Part shown: positions 31,846 to 39,177 of the stretch, in pieces
Layout: each line of letters begins with the position of its first letter
Position numbering within the stretch: position 1 is the first letter of the stretch
NCBI RefSeq assembly: GCF_000585495.1
Contig: NZ_CP007264.1
Coordinates: 1,178,001-1,242,000, forward strand
Direction of reading: 5' to 3'
Length of the DNA: 64,000 nt
From: Thermococcus nautili
Lineage (GTDB): Archaea > Methanobacteriota_B > Thermococci > Thermococcales > Thermococcaceae
Position numbers and translations under genes: made by a program
Notes under the pieces: model-generated
The model's database searches: none
The model's input: the letters and a program-made list of their open reading frames with translations, nothing else
What the model was told of the DNA's origin: nothing

Positions 31846-32361
31846 ATGCGCTTCAAACCGAGACCCTTCACAGAGCCGGTCGGCTTCCGCTGTCTCTACT
31901 GCCTCGACTGCTGCAGGGGAAGGCACGTCTACCTGACTCTGAAAGACGTCGAGCGAATAGCCAAAGCCGGCCACGACCCCCAGGACTTCGTGACGTTCTC
32001 GGTCGAGGGGGATAAGATACGCTTCGTTCTCGCCGTCCGGGAGTGGGATTTGGGTTGCGTCTTTCACGACCCGGAAACCGGTAAGTGCAGGATTCACGAG
32101 GTCAGGCCGGTTATCTGCCGCATCTACCCCTTCATGGTCTCCAGAAAACCGCTCGGCATCGAGGGTGAGAAGCCGTTCAATTACAAAGGCGAAACCCTGT
32201 GGCTCTACTACGACGAGAGCTGTCCCGGGATAAACGCCGAAAACCCGGAAACGACGATAACGCCCGAGGAGATAGCGGAGCTCGGGCTTGAGTTCGAGAG
32301 GGAGTTCGAGAAGACCGATATGGACGGCTTTGCAAGGCTTCTCGACGAGCTCGAAAAGTAG
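31846..32361 (+). CDS. YkgJ-type cysteine-cluster protein
   Basis: A 171-residue protein of the PF03692 family, a putative Fe or Zn cluster binder. Cysteines are at CLYCLDCC near the N-terminus, in GCVFHDPETGKCRIHEVRPVICRIYPF, and in a later SCPG. The conserved C-x-IH-x-RP-x-C-R-x-(Y/F)P pattern is clear. The function of the family is uncertain. A TATA box (GCTTTATAAAG, about 31814-31824) about 25-30 bases before the ATG suggests a leaderless or nearly leaderless mRNA. Confidence 0.85.
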   Translation: MRFKPRPFTEPVGFRCLYCLDCCRGRHVYLTLKDVERIAKAGHDPQDFVTFSVEGDKIRFVLAVREWDLGCVFHDPETGKCRIHEVRPVICRIYPFMVSRKPLGIEGEKPFNYKGETLWLYYDESCPGINAENPETTITPEEIAELGLEFEREFEKTDMDGFARLLDELEK

Positions 32362-32388
32362 ATATACAACTTCTCCCTAACACCTCTT

Positions 32389-32955
32389 ATGAGGGGTCTC
32401 CTGCTGACTTCCATTTATCTCGTTCAGGGCGTTCTCAACCTCGTCTTCTACGGGATTCCCTTAGTAATGTTCTCGGTTCTCCTACCCCAGTGGGTGTTTC
32501 GTGAAGTTGCGTGGCTCCTTCCGTTCCTGGTTCTCCTGTACTTTGCCCTCGGGGCTTTCTCACTCTATTTTCTTGGTTTCACCCCACGGCCCGGTATGGG
32601 GAGGCGCATTGGAGTCGTTTACTTCTCCATTGGGCTGGTTGGTTCAACGGCGGTCTCCCTTGAACCCTTCGGTGAGACTCCCCTCCTGAGGGTTCTTTTC
32701 GTTGCCTGGGCTCTCCTCTCGCTCCTCGGCCTGTTCCTCCTGCTCCGCACGGAAAACCTTGGGGAAGTCTCGCCCCTGCTCATCGTTTCGGCGCTCCTGA
32801 TTCTGCTGTTCTCGGGCGCGGTGAGCTTTCTGACGGCCCAGTGGATTGTTGAGGATTACTACGCCCACATTCATATGAACGAAAGCGTTCCCGAGAACGC
32901 GACCGTTATAGTTGCCTACCCAGAAAACGTCAGCCCTCCCAACGGAACGGGCTAA
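32389..32955 (+). CDS. Hypothetical multi-pass membrane protein
   Basis: A 188-residue protein with five hydrophobic helices between about residues 5 and 150 and an exported C-terminal tail with possible N-glycosylation sites (NESV, NATV). It has no recognised domain. A TATA-like GTAGATATAC (about 32358-32367) about 22-28 bases before the ATG and the lack of a ribosome-binding site suggest a leaderless mRNA. The function is unknown. Confidence 0.62.
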   Translation: MRGLLLTSIYLVQGVLNLVFYGIPLVMFSVLLPQWVFREVAWLLPFLVLLYFALGAFSLYFLGFTPRPGMGRRIGVVYFSIGLVGSTAVSLEPFGETPLLRVLFVAWALLSLLGLFLLLRTENLGEVSPLLIVSALLILLFSGAVSFLTAQWIVEDYYAHIHMNESVPENATVIVAYPENVSPPNGTG

Positions 32956-32985
32956 GCTTTTAAGTTCCGCACCAAGCATAGTGAC

Positions 32986-33489
32986 ATGAGCCAGGAACTC
33001 CGCTACCGCCGTGCCTCCGCATGGGAATACGACCTCATACTCCGCGAGGCCGAAAAGTACGGCGAGTTAAAGCACCATTTTTTCGCCGTCGTCGAGGGTA
33101 AGTTCAGGGACGTCTACGCCGTCAACGAGCGGGTCTGGAGGGAGCTTGAGGGATTAAAGGTTAAGCCCTACGCCTACGGAACCTTTGTCGGCACGATTAA
33201 GGTTGACAACCTTGTTGAAAAGTTCTACCCCAACGTCGAGTTCTTCTACTTCGTTGAGGTCGAGAAGAACTACGCGGTGCTGAGTCCGAAGGCCGGCTTC
33301 CTCTTCACCACGGGCAAGGACGTCCCGAGGAGTGGCGTGCGAAAGTACGTCTGGCAGGGGACGAAGAAGCTCGTAATATACGACGAGAACGGGATTATCC
33401 TCGGCATTGGCAGGATAAACCCCGAAAGCAGGAGGAAGTTCATCCTGAACGTTACCGACATTGGGGAGTTTTTGAGGCGGAAGCGCTGA
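32986..33489 (+). CDS. NIP7-like PUA-domain ribosome biogenesis protein
   Basis: A 167-residue protein with an N-terminal alpha/beta domain (about residues 1-90) and a C-terminal PUA RNA-binding domain (about 92-165, with the PUA-like [26 protein letters not shown]). Length and order match archaeal Nip7, which takes part in large-subunit rRNA processing. A TATA-like AGCTTTTAAG (about 32954-32963) about 25 bases upstream of the ATG suggests a leaderless mRNA. It is next to the kaiC-like operon but has its own promoter. Confidence 0.77.
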   Translation: MSQELRYRRASAWEYDLILREAEKYGELKHHFFAVVEGKFRDVYAVNERVWRELEGLKVKPYAYGTFVGTIKVDNLVEKFYPNVEFFYFVEVEKNYAVLSPKAGFLFTTGKDVPRSGVRKYVWQGTKKLVIYDENGIILGIGRINPESRRKFILNVTDIGEFLRRKR

Positions 33490-33540
33490 ATTTTCTAACT
33501 GCACGTAACCTTTTTAAGACCTTTTGCGTAGAGCCTAATG

Positions 33541-33555
33541 GTAACTAAAGGTTAC
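33541..33555 (+). promoter_or_regulatory. Perfect palindrome GTAAC-N5-GTTAC at kaiC-like promoter
   Basis: The inverted repeat GTAAC-TAAAG-GTTAC lies about 30 bases after a TATA box (CTTTTTAAGA, about 33510-33519), so it covers about +1 to +15. A near-identical element, GTAAC-TTTGG-GTTAG, has the same position in the DUF257 promoter at 7061-7075. The ribosome-binding site GGGGGTGA follows at 33559-33566. Confidence 0.55.
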
Positions 33556-33572
33556 TAAAGGGGGTGACGCTC

Positions 33573-34319
33573 ATGATTAAGAAGGTCAAGACCGGCATTC
33601 CTGGCATGGACGAAATCCTTCACGGCGGAATTCCCGAGAGGAACGTCGTCCTGCTCAGCGGCGGGCCGGGAACCGGCAAGTCCATATTCAGCCAGCAGTT
33701 CATCTGGAACGGACTCCAGATGGGCGAGCCCGGCATTTACGTCGCCCTTGAGGAGCACCCGGTTCAGGTCAGGCAGAACATGGCCCAGTTCGGCTGGGAC
33801 GTGAGAAAGTATGAGGAGGAAGGTTTATTCGCGATGGTTGACGCCTTCACCGCTGGAATCGGCAAGAGCAAGGAGTACGAGAAGTACATCGTCCACGACT
33901 TAACCGACATCAGGGAGTTCATAGACGTCCTTAGAACGGCCGTTAAAGACCTCGGGGCCAAGCGCGTCGTTATCGACTCGGTTACAACTCTCTACATCAA
34001 CAAGCCGGCGATGGCGAGGAGCATCGTCATGCAGCTCAAGCGCGTCTTAGCTGGTCTCGGGGTTACGAGCATACTCGTGAGCCAGATAAGCGTCGGCGAG
34101 CGCGGATTCGGCGGACCGGGAGTTGAGCACGGCGTAGACGGCATAATAAGGCTCGATTTGGATGAGATTGACGGTGAGCTCAAGCGCTCACTCATAGTCT
34201 GGAAGATGCGCGGAACGAGCCACAGCATGAGGAGGCACCCCTTCGAGATAACCGATAAGGGAATCGTGGTTTACCCCGACAAGGTGCTGAAGAGGAAGAC
34301 CGTTGTTGAGATTGAGTGA
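33573..34319 (+). CDS. Single-domain KaiC/RadA-like ATPase
   Basis: A 248-residue P-loop ATPase with one KaiC domain. Walker A is GGPGTGKS (about residues 31-38), a Walker B-type VVIDSVTTL lies near 131, and the acidic EE-like pair is replaced by EEH in VALEEHPVQ. It is related to the archaeal RecA-like proteins seen in structures from Pyrococcus. The role may be signalling or regulation; no kinase partner is visible. ATG 33573 follows GGGGGTGACGCTC. The next gene, 22 bases downstream, encodes an HTH protein, and the pair is probably one operon. Confidence 0.88.
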   Translation: MIKKVKTGIPGMDEILHGGIPERNVVLLSGGPGTGKSIFSQQFIWNGLQMGEPGIYVALEEHPVQVRQNMAQFGWDVRKYEEEGLFAMVDAFTAGIGKSKEYEKYIVHDLTDIREFIDVLRTAVKDLGAKRVVIDSVTTLYINKPAMARSIVMQLKRVLAGLGVTSILVSQISVGERGFGGPGVEHGVDGIIRLDLDEIDGELKRSLIVWKMRGTSHSMRRHPFEITDKGIVVYPDKVLKRKTVVEIE

Positions 34320-34341
34320 AAACTGAAGGGAGGTGAGAGGT

Positions 34342-34887
34342 ATGGAGGTTCCGCTGAACCCGATGGGAAGGGAGGAGATACACAGGCTCGAGAGCATACT
34401 GCTCTTCGCGACGCTCTTCAGGCCCGAGGTCATAGAGCTCATCAAGGACCCGGCCGAGAGGCTCACCTGGGTCGACAGCCTCGCGGTAGCAGCCGGAGCG
34501 ATAGCGAGGGAGAAGGCAGGCATGACAGTCAGGGAAATCGCCGAGGAACTCGGCAGGACGGAGGCGACCATAAGGAAGCACCTCAAGGGAGAAACTAAGG
34601 CCGGTCAGCTCGTCAGAGAAACCTACGAGCTCATAAAGCAGGGCAAGCTCGATGAGCTGGTTAAGAACGTTGAGGTTCTAGCTAAAGGCGGTCAGCTCGT
34701 TGCCATGGAGGAGTACGAGAAGCTCAAGAAGGAGAAGGAGGAGCTTGAGGCGAAGCTCAACGAACTCAGGGAGCAGGTCAAGAAGCTTGAGGAGCAGAAC
34801 CGCGAGCTCCAGGCGAAGCTTGAGAACGTCAGAAAGGTACTCAGCGATGCCCTAGAAAGGATAAGGGAAATAGAGAAGCTCCTTTAA
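34342..34887 (+). CDS. HTH regulator with long coiled coil, partner of KaiC-like ATPase
   Basis: A 181-residue protein. A helical N-terminal part (about 1-55) leads to a helix-turn-helix (MTVREIAEELGRTEATIRKHLKG, about 61-83) and then a long coiled coil from about 120 to the end, with Glu/Lys/Leu heptads. It is probably a DNA-binding regulator, and the coiled coil may dimerise it or contact the KaiC-like ATPase encoded just upstream (inference). GGGAGGTGAGAGGT precedes ATG 34342. The 3' end overlaps the convergent speD by 4 bases. Confidence 0.72.
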   Translation: MEVPLNPMGREEIHRLESILLFATLFRPEVIELIKDPAERLTWVDSLAVAAGAIAREKAGMTVREIAEELGRTEATIRKHLKGETKAGQLVRETYELIKQGKLDELVKNVEVLAKGGQLVAMEEYEKLKKEKEELEAKLNELREQVKKLEEQNRELQAKLENVRKVLSDALERIREIEKLL

Positions 34888-35312
34888 CTTCCGTTTCCGT
34901 TTTTCCTGAGGCTCTCTTCCCAGGTCATTATCATGTGGGTGAAGGTGTCGTCGTCTTCCTCGATTCCGCGCTTTATCTCGGAGACGTGGGCGTACTTGGC
35001 CTTCAGTTTGTCGAGGATGTAGTCAACGGCCTTCTCGGGCTCGGCCTTGGTTCCGCAGGTGTAAACGTCCAGAGCCGCGTAACCCTTCTCCGGCCAGGTG
35101 TGGATTGAGATGTGGCTCTCCGCGACGATGACGACGCCACTGACGCCGGTCGGTGAGAACTTGAAGAAGTAGCTCGACTTGACCTCCATGTTGCCTACCT
35201 TTGCCGCCTCAAGGAATATCTGTCTTATCTTGTCAGCGTCACCGAGTATCTCTGGGTCACAGCCAGCGGCTTCAACAACGTAGTGAAAGCCAATGGTCTC
35301 TATCTCGCTCAT
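34884..35312 (-). CDS. speD: S-adenosylmethionine decarboxylase proenzyme
   Basis: A 142-residue class 1B AdoMet decarboxylase precursor. The conserved ESHISIHTWPE gives self-cleavage between E65 and S66, which forms the pyruvoyl cofactor; H71 and C86 are the other expected active-site residues. The enzyme makes decarboxylated SAM for aminopropylation in polyamine synthesis, which is important for thermophiles. AGGTGAGAGGCC precedes the ATG. A minus-strand TATA-like CTTTAAAAAG (35346-35355) is the likely promoter. Confidence 0.94.
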   Translation of the reverse strand: MSEIETIGFHYVVEAAGCDPEILGDADKIRQIFLEAAKVGNMEVKSSYFFKFSPTGVSGVVIVAESHISIHTWPEKGYAALDVYTCGTKAEPEKAVDYILDKLKAKYAHVSEIKRGIEEDDDTFTHMIMTWEESLRKNGNGS

Positions 35313-35617
35313 GGCCTCTCACCTGAGGGGTGGGTAGTGCGCTCCCTTTTTAAAGTTAATCCCCGAAGTGAACGGGAATGGCCGGGCCGTTTCGGTTCTG
35401 AACTAACCGGAGCGGAGCTTTATTGATTTAAACTGAAAGTTTCTGGCAGTTTTCGGAGAATTCTGTTACTCTCTGCCAAAACGGACTTTAAGGCTTGTGA
35501 AGCCGTTTAAACCTTTCTGGTGAGCGGTGCTCAACTTAAACCAGCGAACCACTAATTTTAAAACTCGCCCTTCAAATTAACCACAAGTTGGGATTAAAAA
35601 CTCTCAGGGGTGAACGT
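35313..35617. other. Divergent intergenic region speD/secF
   Basis: About 305 bases. It holds the speD promoter (TATA at 35346-35355, minus strand) and, for secF, a TATA-like TAATTTTAAAAC (about 35551-35562). In the middle, AAACGG...GGCTT-GTG-AAGCCGTTT (about 35479-35510) could fold into a stem, preceded by a TATA-like GATTTAAAC (about 35425-35433), so a small RNA is possible but unsupported by further motifs. I see no ORF. Confidence 0.4.
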
Positions 35618-36526
35618 ATGGCCAGGAAGAAGGCTAAAAAGCCCGGGGAGGCCAACGAGTTCCGGGCAAAAAAGCGCGAAAAGCTCAGGTTTTTGGCCGA
35701 GATGGAACCAAGGAAGATGATAATCTACCCGCTCGCGGTTTTCATAGTCGCACTGCTCCTGCTGGCGGTGCACTTCCCTCCACTCGGCATTGACCTCAAG
35801 GGCGGTGTCGTGGTTACTGGTTACGGGATAAACGCAAACCCCGACCAGGTGGAGAAGTGGCTCAGCAGTGAGCTCGGCGTCAACGTCAACGTTGAAAGCT
35901 TCACAAGCGTTGAGGGAACGAAGGGAATCCGCGTTTACGCTCCCGCCGGAGTTGACCCGGTTAAGATTATTAACCTCCTCAAGCAGAAGTACCCCAACGC
36001 CGAGTACACCCACAGCGAGGTTCTTCCGACGTTTGGAGAGCTCGCCAAGAAACAGGGAATCAAGGCAATAGCCTTCGCCTTCCTTGCGATGGCGGTGGTG
36101 GTTTTCCTGTTCTTCAGGAACCCCGTTTCATCGCTGGCAATAATATTCTCGGCCCTCTCAGACATGACGATAGCGGTTGCCATGATGGGCGTCTTCGGAA
36201 TCCAGCTGACGACCGCGACTATAGCCGCGTTGCTGATGCTCATAGGTTACACCGTCGACAGTAACATCCTCCTGACCACCAAGCTCACGCGCAGGAAGGA
36301 GGACACAATAGAGGAGGCCTATCTAAGCGCGGTATCGACGGGCTTTACCATGAGCACCACAACGCTTGGAGCCCTCTTCATGCTCTGGCTCATCTCAACG
36401 TCGCCGACGATAGACAACATAGCCATAGTCCTCATCTTCGGTCTCCTCGCGGACTTCATGAACACCTGGATTTTCAACGCCGGCGTTCTCAGGTGGTATC
36501 TCTCCACAAGGGGGGTTAAGGCATGA
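35618..36526 (+). CDS. secF: Protein-export membrane protein SecF
   Basis: A 302-residue membrane protein with a basic N-terminus, a first helix (about 42-62), an exported domain with GIDLKGGVVVTGYG, and five further helices with the SecD/SecF-type DMTIAVAMMGVFG and GYTVDSNILLTT motifs. With SecD it aids protein export through SecYEG, using the ion gradient. GGGGTGAACGT precedes ATG 35618; an in-frame start at 35588 has no such signal. It overlaps secD by 4 bases; archaea usually have the order secF-secD. Confidence 0.93.
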   Translation: MARKKAKKPGEANEFRAKKREKLRFLAEMEPRKMIIYPLAVFIVALLLLAVHFPPLGIDLKGGVVVTGYGINANPDQVEKWLSSELGVNVNVESFTSVEGTKGIRVYAPAGVDPVKIINLLKQKYPNAEYTHSEVLPTFGELAKKQGIKAIAFAFLAMAVVVFLFFRNPVSSLAIIFSALSDMTIAVAMMGVFGIQLTTATIAALLMLIGYTVDSNILLTTKLTRRKEDTIEEAYLSAVSTGFTMSTTTLGALFMLWLISTSPTIDNIAIVLIFGLLADFMNTWIFNAGVLRWYLSTRGVKA

Positions 36527-38043
36527 ACAGGAAGCTTAAGAAGTTGCTCTTCAACTGGAGGATAATCCTTCTCATAATATTCCTCTCGGGCTCCATAGCA
36601 ACCCTCGCCACCCGGCCCCTGACCTTTGGAATAGACATCTCGGGTGGAGTTGCCCTCATAGCGCAGACCGAGCACCCCGTTGACTCCAAGACGATGGAAC
36701 TCGTCGTGGATTCCCTCCAGAAGCGTTTGAACACCTACGGCCTCCGCGACGTCCAGGTTCAGGGACAGGGTAACGACATAGTCGTAGTCAAGGTTGCGAA
36801 CGTGACGAGCGCTGAGGAAGCAAACGCCCTCAAGAAGGTCATTGAGAGCCAGGGTGTCTTCTACATGGAGTTCGACGGCGTAATCTTTGGAACGGGTAAG
36901 GACATAACCTACGTTGGCGTCTATAAAATTAACCCCGACAACAGCTGGGAAGTGCCGTTCCGTATCTCCAAGACTGCCGCCGAGAAGTTCGCCACGCTTG
37001 CAAAGGGCAAGGCCGGCTGGCCCGTTGACATGTTCCTCGACCCGCCTATCAACTCGCTCCTCGTTGTTCCCAAGAGCATGTACGACCTCATGAACAGCAC
37101 CGCCTTCAACGCGAACGCCCCGCAGGCGCCTTATCTTGTGGAGAGAATCCACGATGCTTTCAACATAACCACGATAGCCTACGCCAACCAGAGCGCCGAG
37201 GAGCTCAAGAAGCTCGCCGACGGTAAGCCGATAGTTCTCGTTGACGTTGGAGCGAGCCTCGTTGACAAGCTCAGGGCAATGAACGTGAGCGTCCGCTACG
37301 TACCGAGACAGAGCGGTGTTAGTGATGCGGAGCTCGTTCGCAGCGTTCTCGGTCTCTACGGCCCGTATTCACTTGGCGAGGGCCTTGCCAACGGGGTTCC
37401 TCAGACCGACGTTCAGATAACCGGCCACGCGGCAAACAGGCTCCAGGCTGAGCAGGAGGCCAAGACCGTCTACACCGTCCTCAAGAGCGGTTCGCTCCCG
37501 GTCAAGCTCAAGGTCATCGGAATGCAGTTTATCTCGCCCAAGCTTGGTGAGAGCTTCAAGACCCAGGCCCTCTACGCTGGAATAGCGGCTTTGATAGCCG
37601 TCCTGCTGATAGTTTACTTCCACTACCGGAACTGGAAGATAGCCATACCCGTCGCCAGCACGAGCCTCTTCGAGGTCACGATAATCCTCGGAATCGCCGC
37701 CTTAATCAAGTGGAACCTCGACCTCCCGAGTATAGCCGGTATCATAGCGGCCATCGGTACGGGAGTAGACCAGCAGATAGTCATAACCGACGAGCTTCTC
37801 GGAGGCGAAAAGCTCACGAAGATAACGAGGCGTTCAAGCACGCTCAAGAGGATTGGAAGGGCGTTCTTCATCATATTCGCCTCGGCAGCAACCACGATAG
37901 CGGCCATGAGCTTCCTCCTGGTTTACTTCGTCGGAACCCTCAAGGGCTTCGCGGTGACGACCATTATCGGCGTCCTCATCGGAATCTTCGTCACGAGGCC
38001 TGCCTACGCCGAGATAGCCAAGTACCTCGTCGGTGAGGACTGA
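36523..38043 (+). CDS. secD: Protein-export membrane protein SecD
   Basis: A 506-residue protein with an N-terminal helix (about 12-30), FGIDISGGVALIAQ, a large exported domain (about 40-345), and five C-terminal helices with GTGVDQQIVITDE. It works with SecF in the membrane to help release or pull exported proteins. Its start codon overlaps the secF stop codon (ATGA), and its stop codon TGA overlaps the trkA-like ATG (38043), so all three genes are co-transcribed. Confidence 0.93.
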   Translation: MNRKLKKLLFNWRIILLIIFLSGSIATLATRPLTFGIDISGGVALIAQTEHPVDSKTMELVVDSLQKRLNTYGLRDVQVQGQGNDIVVVKVANVTSAEEANALKKVIESQGVFYMEFDGVIFGTGKDITYVGVYKINPDNSWEVPFRISKTAAEKFATLAKGKAGWPVDMFLDPPINSLLVVPKSMYDLMNSTAFNANAPQAPYLVERIHDAFNITTIAYANQSAEELKKLADGKPIVLVDVGASLVDKLRAMNVSVRYVPRQSGVSDAELVRSVLGLYGPYSLGEGLANGVPQTDVQITGHAANRLQAEQEAKTVYTVLKSGSLPVKLKVIGMQFISPKLGESFKTQALYAGIAALIAVLLIVYFHYRNWKIAIPVASTSLFEVTIILGIAALIKWNLDLPSIAGIIAAIGTGVDQQIVITDELLGGEKLTKITRRSSTLKRIGRAFFIIFASAATTIAAMSFLLVYFVGTLKGFAVTTIIGVLIGIFVTRPAYAEIAKYLVGED

Positions 38044-38720
38044 TGTACGTCATAATAATGGGTGCCGGAAGGGTTGGCTACCTCGTCGCCAAAATGCTCG
38101 AGGAGGACGGCCACGACGTCACGATAATCGAGATGGACAGGGACAGAGCGAAGGAGCTCTCGATGCAGATAAACGGCCTCGTCATAGAGGGCGACGCAAC
38201 GGACCCGAAGACACTGGAAGAAGCAAACATAAAGCAGGCCGACGCCTTCGCGGCTTTAACGGGCAAGGACGACGCCAACCTGCTCGCCTGCATCTTGGCT
38301 AAGAACCTCAACCCGAACGTCAAGACCTCGCTGAGGATAAGCAACCCCAAGAACAGGAGAATCTTTGAGGAAGTCGGCGACCTGAAGAAGTACTTCGACT
38401 TCGTGATTTCGCCGGAGGAGATAGCTGCCGAGTACATCAGCAGGAACATAGTCACACCGGGCTTTGACCGCGTTCTCTTCCCCAAGGAGGGGGCCGAGAT
38501 AGTGAGGTTCACGATAGACGAGAACAGCAGGATTGCTGGAAAGCTCGTTAAAGAGCTCAACCTCCCCAAGGACGCGCTGATTATAGCGGTTTACGACGAA
38601 AAAGGCAACCTAATCATTCCCTCCGGAGATACGAAGTTGCCCGAGAAAGGTCAGGTCATCGTCTTTGCCAAGAACTCCGTCCTCAAGGAAGTGAAGGAAC
38701 TTTTGGAGGGCGGGGAGTAG
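38043..38720 (+). CDS. trkA: TrkA-type potassium uptake regulatory protein
   Basis: A 225-residue cytoplasmic protein with an RCK_N Rossmann domain (GAGRVGYLVAKMLEE, then E31 of IIEMDRD and GDATDPKTLEEA) and an RCK_C domain (about residues 140-222). Such proteins bind nucleotides and gate Trk/Ktr potassium channels; no channel gene is adjacent, so the partner lies elsewhere. It is read through from secD (start overlaps the stop) and ends 144 bases before the ATP synthase operon. Confidence 0.9.
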   Translation: MYVIIMGAGRVGYLVAKMLEEDGHDVTIIEMDRDRAKELSMQINGLVIEGDATDPKTLEEANIKQADAFAALTGKDDANLLACILAKNLNPNVKTSLRISNPKNRRIFEEVGDLKKYFDFVISPEEIAAEYISRNIVTPGFDRVLFPKEGAEIVRFTIDENSRIAGKLVKELNLPKDALIIAVYDEKGNLIIPSGDTKLPEKGQVIVFAKNSVLKEVKELLEGGE

Positions 38721-38790
38721 ACCTAAAATCCGACGAAAATGCGTGCACCCCTCTAATCATTTTTCCATGTTCCTTATCCCAAACCATAAA

Positions 38791-38800
38791 CTATTTAAAC
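38791..38800 (+). promoter_or_regulatory. Promoter of the A-type ATP synthase operon
   Basis: CTATTTAAAC is the best TATA box in the 144-base gap before atpH, predicting transcription from about 38820 and a leader of about 45 bases. The ribosome-binding site CGGAGGGA lies at 38849-38856. Confidence 0.55.
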
Positions 38801-38864
38801 CAGTTAGGGAAGCCAAAGGTGGCGAAAAGCTCAACTGTTTTCAGGGTCATCGGAGGGACGGCTC

Positions 38865-39176
38865 ATGGAGGACGTCATCAAGCGGATTGTTGATGCAGAA
38901 AAGGAAGCAGAGGAGCGTATTGAGCGCGCCAAAGAGGAAGCAAAGGCCATCGTCCTCAGGGCCAAGGAAGAAGCAAAGGCCGTTGAGGAGGAAATACTTG
39001 CCAAGGCCCAGGTCGAGGCCGATTCCCTCGTTCAGAAGGCGAGGGAAGAGGGGGAGGCCGAGGCTAAGAAGATTCTTGAGGAGGGCGAGAGGGAAATTGA
39101 GTCCCTCCGTTCGAAGGCCGAGGCCAACTTCGAGAGCGCAATAACCCAGGCAATAGAGCTTGTGAGAGGGGGCTGA
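38865..39176 (+). CDS. atpH: A-type ATP synthase subunit H
   Basis: A 103-residue, highly charged protein, almost all coiled coil with Glu/Lys/Ala heptads, as expected of subunit H. With subunit E it forms the peripheral stalks that hold the A3B3 head against rotation. GGAGGGACGGCTC precedes the ATG. It is the first gene of the nine-gene operon and ends 1 base before atpI. Confidence 0.88.
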   Translation: MEDVIKRIVDAEKEAEERIERAKEEAKAIVLRAKEEAKAVEEEILAKAQVEADSLVQKAREEGEAEAKKILEEGEREIESLRSKAEANFESAITQAIELVRGG

Positions 39177-39177
39177 G

